DNA of 13,879 nt from Phoronis ovalis (taxonomy: Eukaryota > Phoronida > Phoronidae): positions 1-13,879 of the forward strand of contig JAOXYB010035550.1 of the NCBI GenBank assembly GCA_028565635.1, in the 5' to 3' direction. Shown piece by piece: positions 9,401 through 13,879 of the stretch; the first letter of the stretch is position 1, and each line of letters begins with the position of its first letter. Position numbers and translations under genes: made by a program. The notes below the pieces were generated by a model, which was given only the letters and a program-made list of their open reading frames with translations, was not told the origin of the DNA and did no database searches.

Positions 9401-12400
9401 GCTGCACCCACCATTTTTGTATATACAGGAAATATCTTTAAAAAAAAACAGCATTAGAATAATTCTAGTCAAAGCTTAATTATTTAGGAGTTTGACAGAA
9501 TCTGATTTGATTTTGATAGCTTTGGTGCCTGTGGGATATGTTGTACTATCCAAAACTGTAAGTGATACATACCTGTCAAACAATTAGTACATGCAAAACA
9601 TGCAGATTTTACTTGAAATTTGTCTGTTCCACAGCTAAATAAACCTTACTCGTTATTTGTCAAGTAATTTTAATATGATTTCTACTACTCACTATTCCTA
9701 ATTGAATAGAAATAATTAATGTAAATTTTGAGCATACCGACTCCTACCTGTTGTCACACAATGCAGGTGATAGCTCAAAAGTAACTGGGTTAGTAAAATC
9801 ACGTCAAATAATTCCTATTTGTAGAACTGCAATAAGATACTCATGTTTTTATTACCTGGCAGCCAGTACATCAAAGGTCAATTTAAATTGCCTCCTAGCT
9901 TGATCGGATAAAAACTGAAGACAATGAAGCAACGTACAATCTCGAGAACAAACATGGCTACCACTCGGCCACCTTGGGATGATCCAGTTCAAAATTATTA
10001 CTGACCTGTACTTTGATCTTGTATTTATCGTGTATCGAATATGAAGCTCAGATCAAATAAAAACTGAAGCAGTTATTGTGAGACAAAGAAAGTGTTACAC
10101 ACAGCAAAAAATGTCAAAGATTCATACTGGCATTTAACCAACTTCCTAAGGTTATTCTAGCTTAATACACCTAGCTTAATACATCCATTAACCTAATTAT
10201 GGTCTTCATGAATCCACTTTCGAATCATCCAGTCAATGCTTCGTCTTTCCTGAAATGGGTGCAACGTACATGACATGACCTCTCAGGAACAAGCATGGCC
10301 ATCAGTCAGCCATATTGCAAGTAATCACAAGGTCAAATCTACAATAATCTGCACTTTCACATGTATTTACACTGTACCGAATATGAAGCTTATTGGGTAA
10401 AATTGAAGCTGTTATCGCAACACAGGAAAGTGTTACATACAACAATGACACCTTAGCTATGCCCAGCTGTCAAGTGCTTTAGTTAAACATATATAACACT
10501 AATTTTTAAGTGCAGTACTGATTTATTGATAACACAAGCTTTTATATTATTGTCACACACAACAGACAATTTCATGGAGGTACATCAAGTTAGCAGACAA
10601 CAGATAGCAGACAGCAGATATCTGCTAGAAATCATCTACTGGCAGACGAAATCATCTGCTTGCAGAATGATGTCTTCTAGAAAACATCAAGTTAGCAGAG
10701 TTAATTAAACATCAAGTTAATTAATTTTATTTTTAAATTTTATTTTTAATTTTTAAAAAAAAATTTCATTTTTTTTTTTATTATTTTTTTTTAAAATTAA
10801 TTTTATTTATTTTTTTTAAATTATTTTTTTTTATTAATTTGCCAGCAGATGATTTCTAGCAGATATCTGTTGTCTGCTAACTTGACGTTTTCATCTGCTA
10901 TCTGCTAACGACGTTTTCTAGCAGATATCTGCCATCTGGTCTGTTATCTGTTGTCTACTAACTTGATGTACCTATTTCATGTTTTTTTTCTTTAAAAGGA
11001 TAAATTTATATCTTACCACAACCTCCATTTTCATCTGTATGGTCTAAGCAATCATTTTTACCATCACATACTTTTTCCAAACTCACACATTCACCATTAT
11101 TACACCTGTATGAGCCTTGATGACAGTTGCCAGGCAATGAGACATATTCAGGGACATCTGGCAATAATGTGGTAAGCATTGAAGACATGCAATCAGCTTC
11201 ATCTGACATATCTTTACAGTCAGCTTCACCATCACAGCGCCAATCTACTGGGATGCATCTGTAAAGTGAATAAGTTTCAAAGAGTTTGTATCTTTAACAA
11301 ATGATATGATACAAGATTAAGAACATGTTTTATACCACAAAATAAAAAAAGTTTTATATACGTGCAAATACTTCTCTCCTGGTATTCAATTGCACTATAC
11401 AATAAATATATAATTTGTCAAAAATAATAGAGTTTGTAATGCAATAAAGAAGTATTACTGTAAACACTATATAAATTACCCTATATAACTTCAGTAAATA
11501 CAAGAGTATCTTAAAAGAAAATAATGAAAAATATCTACAAAAATGAATAATATATAATTCATAAAATACAAATTACAACTGAAATATGTTATGAAAACAT
11601 AACTGAGAAGTAGGAAAGAAATAACTTAATTTAAAGTTGTTTTAATAAAGATTTAGGTACAAAACCTAGAGATCACAATCTAGACAATATTTGTATGATA
11701 GTAATGAGAACGGATTTGGTGAAAGTAAACCAGACCTTCTGAGAAGATTTTTAATAGTAGTATAGTTTAATAATAATTACGTCTGATTTTTACAAAGAAA
11801 TTCTTGCTGTGAACATTTCTTTCTGACACCACAAAGTCCCATAGTCTCGTCTTCACCCAAAAAACAGTCAATCTCTCCATCACATATGTGATTCAGTTCT
11901 ATACAAGGACCAATGCTTGAACAGGAGAATTTGGTTTCTGGACACATGTATGTTCTTTGAGGAGTTGTTGGTCCTGTACAGTTGCTTTCATCTGATTGGT
12001 CAACACAGTCTGGAGAACCGTCACATCTAATAGAGAATATTAATCTTTGTAACAGAGGTTCAATTAAAGACATTTTGATATCCATCATTTACTCTAAGCT
12101 AGGTGCTATTTTAAAGTAATAATCAGTATTAAACTTTCCTGGTACAAAACAGATTTTCTTAAAAATAACGTTAGCCTAGATAGGCCATTCTGTCGTTGTA
12201 GTAATTTAAGACTTGTGTATAAATTAGATAAAATTTATGGTAAAATTGGTAAACTATACATAAAATTTTAATATATCCTTGCGGGTAGGGATAAATGCAG
12301 GTCCCATGTACAGACTTATTCAGGAACTGATTCTTTGGGATCTGAATTTAATGTTAATCTGGTCACTCATCATTAAGGCATAATTTGAAACATCCAATCT

Positions 12401-12747
12401 ATCAGTAGCTATTCATAATTGAATATAACAAATAACATTTAACTGTGGCACCTTTTATGTGGTAACTGACGTTACAGTGTGCTCAAACAGCACTTCGATT
12501 GGGCATTTTAATTAATATCCATATGCACACAATGATATTTAAATCAAAAACTAGTAGAAAAAACTTGAAAATGAATAGTACACACATGAATTTATCTGAT
12601 ACACATTCACCATTGTTACACTTCCACTCATGCTGTTCACAATCATGGTTTATACAGGATGGTGGTTCATCTTCACCCCCAAAACAATCACTCTCCCCAT
12701 CACACAACCAACTCCATGGTATACAACGGCTTTCTGCACACTGGAAC
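3272..12747 (-). CDS. LDL-receptor-family transmembrane receptor (LRP-like), 5' partial, 8 exons
   Basis: Spliced minus-strand gene: 12747-12586, 12026-11781, 11258-11017, 9435-9246, 6985-5862, 5505-5334, 5110-4996, 3466-3272, with matching phases (2,2,1,2,1,2,0) and a TGA stop at 3274-3272. It encodes 814 residues here (residue 1 = F of FQCAES). Domains: LDLa modules 1-31 (partial), 36-70, 82-119, 125-159 and 181-216, each with the CDG..DC...DE calcium box; EGF 220-255; EGF 261-296 starting DKNEC (calcium-binding type); YWTD beta-propeller about 301-560 with FWSD, YYTE, FWSD, YWAD, FWTD; EGF 568-604; EGF 638-669; short stalk; transmembrane helix about 686-708; tail 709-814. The order matches LDLR/VLDLR/LRP receptors, which bind lipoproteins or secreted ligands through LDLa modules and release them in endosomes through the propeller; endocytic function here is inferred. 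There is no Ser/Thr-rich stalk and no NPxY. The first exon and signal peptide lie off the right edge. Class assignment is firm; the orthologue is unknown. Confidence 0.93.
3467..4995 (-). other. LRP-like gene intron carrying an inverted-repeat element
   Basis: 1529-bp GT-AG intron between the two cytoplasmic-tail exons. It contains the 4015-4770 inverted-repeat element. The remaining parts, 3480-4014 and 4771-4995, are AT-rich and show nothing I can name. Two short plus-strand ORFs (3804-3986, 4453-4638) have no recognisable features. Confidence 0.7.
4015..4770. mobile_element. 756-bp element bounded by 19-bp perfect inverted repeats
   Basis: The 19-bp sequence GCTTTTAAGGCTAAGCTAG at 4015-4033 recurs as its exact reverse complement at 4752-4770. 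Such a match at 700-bp spacing in one intron suggests the terminal inverted repeats of a non-autonomous DNA transposon. TTAA lies within both ends (GCTT-TTAA-GGC), which would fit a piggyBac-like TTAA target, but no longer target-site duplication is visible outside. The interior has one short plus-strand ORF at 4453-4638 with no transposase signature. Confidence 0.5.
4996..5110 (-). CDS. LRP-like gene exon: membrane-proximal cytoplasmic tail
   Basis: 115-nt exon with acceptor CCTCTTGCAG and donor GTAAGT. It starts with the last base of a split Arg codon and ends in phase 0. The peptide begins [20 protein letters not shown] and continues [22 protein letters not shown], about seven residues inside the membrane, fits the YxxPhi sorting signal bound by AP-complex mu subunits. 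The cluster of basic residues after it is typical of a juxtamembrane tail. It was found by phase-matching from both sides; both splice sites are strong. Confidence 0.85.
5334..5505 (-). CDS. LRP-like gene exon: end of last EGF, stalk and transmembrane helix
   Basis: 172-nt exon, acceptor CTTGTAG (phase 1 in), donor GTAAGT (phase 2 out). It supplies [15 protein letters not shown], which completes a six-cysteine EGF with the previous exon. A stalk of about 15 residues follows, then the hydrophobic segment [20 protein letters not shown] and a basic stop-transfer sequence (CKRNR). This fixes a type I topology with the LDLa/EGF/propeller part outside the cell. No Ser/Thr-rich O-glycosylation domain like that of LDLR is present. 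Confidence 0.92.
5506..5861 (-). other. GC-AG intron of the LRP-like gene
   Basis: This 356-bp intron starts with GCAAGT rather than GT and ends with CTTGTAG. It lies within an EGF module. Joining in phase 1 gives C-VRMLRGEV-C-K-C, the normal spacing between the third, fourth and fifth EGF cysteines. The only upstream GT donor in reach (TGT|GTGAGG) would need phase 0 and would remove most of that loop. Confidence 0.8.
5862..6985 (-). CDS. LRP-like gene exon: YWTD beta-propeller, EGF-C and start of last EGF
   Basis: 1124-nt exon holding the end of EGF-B, the whole LDLR class B propeller and the following EGF ([20 protein letters not shown] to the DCEP end). Signature strands are [45 protein letters not shown] and [10 protein letters not shown]; the WPNGL and DG/NGG turns match the family. 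After the EGF there is a spacer of about 30 residues, then [17 protein letters not shown], the first half of a last EGF with Notch/LRP-type spacing. N-glycosylation sequons occur at NMT (539-541) and NMS (635-637). The acceptor is ATTTTAG. The exon ends CGAG|GCAAGT, a GC donor in the AG|GCAAGT context. In LDLR-type vertebrate genes the propeller spans several exons, so this fused exon is notable. Confidence 0.93.
7310..8590. repeat. degenerate tandem repeat family, cluster 1
   Basis: Blocks recur in the same order. One is TTCATGAATCCACCTTCGAA followed by TCATCCAGTCAATGC (about 7313, 7718, 8046, 8294, diverged). One is GCCATATTGGAAGT (about 7488, 7818, 8095, 8382). One is ATCCAGGTCAAAATTG with nearby CCTGTACTTTGACCTGTAT (about 7508, 7835, 8397, 8501). 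One is AAAACTGAAGCAGTTATTG with GAGACAAAA. Block spacing is roughly 250-400 bp, so these are old, diverged units. The same family reappears at about 9880-10470. Confidence 0.7.
9082..9106. repeat. short CA microsatellite
   Basis: An interrupted run of ACACAC dinucleotides (with CAGACA interruptions) ending at CAGCTCGAG in the intron. No function is implied. Confidence 0.7.
9246..9435 (-). CDS. LRP-like gene exon: EGF-A and start of EGF-B
   Basis: 190-nt exon, entering in phase 1 after TTTTAAAG and leaving in phase 2 at GTTAGG. It encodes an EGF module ([12 protein letters not shown] to [16 protein letters not shown]) followed directly by ED-KNEC, the start of a calcium-binding-type EGF ([19 protein letters not shown]). 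This EGF-A/EGF-B pair at the junction of ligand-binding repeats and propeller is characteristic of LDLR, VLDLR and LRP proteins. EGF-B is completed by the first residues of the next exon ([17 protein letters not shown]). Confidence 0.92.
9880..10470. repeat. degenerate tandem repeat family, cluster 2
   Basis: Two to three units of the same family as at 7310-8590. They include AACATGGCTACCACTCGGCC, GATCCAGTTCAAAATTATTA, CCTGTACTTTGATCTTGTAT, CGAATATGAAGCTCAGATCA, AAAACTGAAGCAGTTATTGT and TTCATGAATCCACTTTCGAA. The orientation is the same as cluster 1. A spread of one repeat family through two neighbouring introns is the simplest explanation. Confidence 0.7.
10577..10973. mobile_element. hairpin MITE with long inverted repeats and 8-bp target duplication
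   Basis: The left end GAGGTACATCAAGTTAGCAG and the reverse complement of the right end (AGGTACATCAAGTTAGTAGA) match closely and continue with ACAACAGATA. Arms of about 130 bp contain repeated CAGATATCTGCTAGAAA blocks. The centre (about 10715-10845) is almost pure A/T. The 8-mer ATTTCATG flanks the element exactly on both sides (10569-10576 and 10974-10981). An 8-bp duplication suits a hAT-type transposase acting in trans, although the termini are not typical CAGGG hAT ends. No coding capacity is seen; the plus-strand ORF through the left arm is composed of repeat. Confidence 0.85.
11017..11258 (-). CDS. LRP-like gene exon: LDLa 4 (end) and LDLa 5
   Basis: 242-nt exon that enters in phase 2 after TTTACAG and leaves in phase 1 at GTAAGA. 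It finishes LDLa 4 ([20 protein letters not shown]), then has a linker of about 20 residues rich in Met, Leu and Pro, then LDLa 5 ([20 protein letters not shown], followed by [17 protein letters not shown]). Both modules keep the acidic Ca2+-coordinating residues of the CDG..DC...DE box. The linker is longer than the usual 4-10 residues between LDLa modules and may make a flexible hinge. A transposon-like hairpin begins 43 bp past the donor. Confidence 0.92.
11259..11780 (-). other. LRP-like gene intron, no other feature seen
   Basis: 522-bp phase 2 GT-AG intron within LDLa 4. It is AT-rich and has no ORF or repeat that I can support. Confidence 0.75.
11781..12026 (-). CDS. LRP-like gene exon: end of LDLa 2, LDLa 3, start of LDLa 4
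   Basis: 246-nt exon, phase 2 at both ends, acceptor CTATTAG and donor GTAATT. It completes LDLa 2 ([16 protein letters not shown]), carries LDLa 3 from [11 protein letters not shown] to the [13 protein letters not shown] calcium box, and starts LDLa 4 ([13 protein letters not shown]). The codon split AC|A gives the threonine of a CKNQTC motif, which is also an N-glycosylation sequon. A short Thr/Pro-containing linker (TGPTTPQRT) separates LDLa 2 from LDLa 3. Confidence 0.9.
12027..12585 (-). other. LRP-like gene intron, no other feature seen
   Basis: 559-bp phase 2 GT-AG intron within LDLa 2, just before its CDG calcium box. It is AT-rich; nothing else was recognised. Confidence 0.75.
12586..12747 (-). 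CDS. LRP-like gene exon: LDLa 1 (part) and LDLa 2 (part)
   Basis: First exon of the receptor visible in the window, 162 nt, phase 2 at both ends. The acceptor follows a T-rich tract ending ACATAG and the donor reads GTGTGT. It encodes [20 protein letters not shown] and onward to the PPSC end of one LDLa module, whose first cysteine must lie in the preceding exon. It then covers most of a second module ([20 protein letters not shown]). The split codon AT|A restores isoleucine before CDG in the next exon, giving a perfect six-cysteine LDLa. That reconstruction is why GTGTGT was chosen over the GTATCA a few codons earlier. Confidence 0.88.
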
Positions 12748-13586
12748 CTATGTAAAAAAACAATTAATGGACTTGTGGTAAACATATTATTATATCTCTT
12801 AGCTAGGTATCAATTGTTAATTTCGGCTATTTTTAAAATAAAAGGGTATACGGTATATATGGTGGTCAGATTTAATTTTTTTGCATTAGTCCAAATTAAA
12901 GTTTTTCGGTGATTCCTCATATTAATTTTAGAATCAAATGTAACTTCAAAGATATATTCAATGTGTCAGTTGAATATTAGGATGCTGTTAAACATTCATC
13001 AGTACTTTGACTGTAAAAATTGCAGGTTTTTCACCAATTAAAATTCAAGAAATATATTTATTTACCAATTTAAATATTATTTTAAATAAAAATAAGTAAG
13101 ATGTACATTATAAAAATAAATTTAATTATAATAAAAATTACAGAACTGATAAAATTATCAATTCCTAAGACAAGATGGCAAAAAATTACTTTACAAATAT
13201 ATGAATAAGGAATTCACATTTGAAATGGATTTTCAAAATGCTAATTATGTTTCTGCTGTCTGACAGAAATTTGTCATAGGCAATAAAATTTAAAATTTAT
13301 TTAAATATGCGACATGTGACGGTAATTCAATCTTTTGAGAATGCTAATAAGCTATGATTTGTTTGCAGAGAAACTGATTATTAAAATGTACAAAATGAAT
13401 ACTTGCTACGAGGCTATGGTTGATTCAATTTTGGAAAGTGCAAACAATAATCTTGAAGGTAACCATTTTTTACAAAGTAGATGGCAATCAAAGGGTATAA
13501 CTTTTGTTACACCTTAACAGCTATTGTAGATAATTATAATATTAGTGTGACCTTTTTTCAGGCATAAAGTTTTGTTTATGCCCTAC
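12748..13586 (-). other. upstream intron of the LRP-like gene (right side open)
   Basis: The phase 2 acceptor at 12748 requires an upstream exon ending with the first cysteine of LDLa 1. I found no convincing exon up to the right edge, so the intron probably extends past the window. The plus strand at 13369-13459 has an acceptor-like (TTTGTTTGCAG) and a donor-like (GAAG|GTAACC) flank around a short open frame, but there is no supporting neighbour exon. Confidence 0.6.
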
Positions 13587-13794
13587 CCCGGGGGGTAGTC
13601 AATATGAAAGTGGGTACGCATGTTCCAACAAAATTTCACATGAAAGGGTATGTTTTTCGAACTGCCAGGACCCTACGGACAAGTCATAGGCCCGGGGGGT
13701 GGTCAATATGAAAGTGGGTACGCATGTTCCAACAAAATTTCGCGTGAAAGCGTATATTTTTCGAACCGCCGGCGCGTAACGCGCGTTACGTGCT
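13587..13794. repeat. 104-bp direct repeat, two copies
   Basis: Two copies start with CCCCGGGGGGT or CCCGGGGGGT and continue with the block GTCAATATGAAAGTGGGTAC, then GCATGTTCCAACAAAATTTC and a TTTTTCGAAC block. Exact register: TCAATATG at 13599 and again at 13703. The second copy has more CpG (CGCGTGAAAGCG versus CACATGAAAGGG), which suggests CpG decay in the first or different ages. The second is followed by a 16-bp palindrome. This is likely part of a larger repeat cut by the window edge. Confidence 0.75.
13775..13790. repeat. 16-bp perfect GC-rich palindrome
   Basis: CGTAACGCGCGTTACG is its own reverse complement and is embedded in an unusually CpG-dense patch (GCCGGCGCG before it). It lies at the end of the second 104-bp repeat copy and may be a terminal or internal hairpin of a mobile element. 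Confidence 0.7.
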
Positions 13795-13879
13795 TAGGGT
13801 CCGTTTTTTGGCTAAAATCACGAAAAGGGGTGGTTTGTTGGAGGTGTGACACTTCCTAAGGGGTGTTGTTTGGAAGTTT

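Larger units (their letters stand above)
9436..11016 (-). other. 1.58-kb intron of the LRP-like gene
   Basis: GT-AG intron in phase 1 between LDLa 5 and EGF-A. It holds the second cluster of the degenerate repeat family (about 9880-10470) and a hairpin MITE (10577-10973). The stretch 9440-9880 is AT-rich with nothing recognisable. Confidence 0.75.

Noticed and set aside
10526-10708. Plus-strand ORF through the MITE left arm
   Set aside because: It consists mostly of the repeated CAGATA/GCAGAC blocks of the hairpin element, so it is not a gene.
12586-12747. Earlier donor GTATCA after GEC in this exon
   Set aside because: It is in phase 0, does not match the phase 2 acceptor at 12027, and would remove part of an LDLa module that the GTGTGT donor rebuilds exactly.
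12499-12912. 137-residue plus-strand ORF
   Set aside because: It overlaps the LDLa exon on the opposite strand and has no recognisable features. The minus-strand reading is strongly supported.
13335-13517. Plus-strand ORF flanked by acceptor-like and donor-like sequences (13369-13459)
   Set aside because: No neighbouring exon on the plus strand and no domain signature. One pair of splice-like sites is expected by chance in this length of AT-rich DNA.

Overview
This is a metazoan genomic window. It has AT-rich non-coding DNA, spliced genes with GT-AG introns (one GC-AG) and many degenerate interspersed repeats. The codons read with the standard code. Domain content and repeat texture suggest an invertebrate, perhaps a marine deuterostome or lophotrochozoan, but nothing in the window fixes the phylum.

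The main feature is the 3' part of a low-density-lipoprotein-receptor-family gene on the minus strand (12747 down to 3272). I assembled eight coding exons whose splice sites and phases all agree: 12747-12586, 12026-11781, 11258-11017, 9435-9246, 6985-5862, 5505-5334, 5110-4996 and 3466-3272. They encode 814 residues in the window: one 5'-truncated and four complete LDL-receptor class A modules, an EGF pair, a one-exon YWTD beta-propeller, two more EGF modules, a short stalk, one transmembrane helix and a cytoplasmic tail of about 106 residues. The 5' end (signal peptide and further ligand-binding repeats) lies beyond the right edge. The tail has no NPxY motif but carries a YxxPhi motif (YSLL) and an acidic dileucine (DLNHLL). 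The intron between the last two EGF halves uses a GC donor.

About 1.9 kb beyond its stop codon, on the same strand, a second gene begins (1373 leftwards). A signal-peptide exon (1373-1277) is spliced to a CUB-domain exon (842-608). The rest lies off the left edge or in exons I could not see.

Between about 245 and 560 on the plus strand is an ORF of unknown identity that may be the terminal exon of another gene. It has a strong upstream acceptor-like sequence and a charged C-terminus.

The non-coding space holds several repeats: a G/C-rich minisatellite at the left edge (about 86-187); a 756-bp element with 19-bp perfect terminal inverted repeats (4015-4770); a degenerate repeat family in two introns (about 7310-8590 and 9880-10470) rich in AGGTCA/TGACCT hexamers; a 397-bp hairpin MITE with an 8-bp target-site duplication (10577-10973) ending 43 bp from a splice donor; and a 104-bp direct repeat with a nearby GC-rich palindrome at the right edge (about 13587-13794). 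Nothing prokaryotic, viral or CRISPR-like was found.
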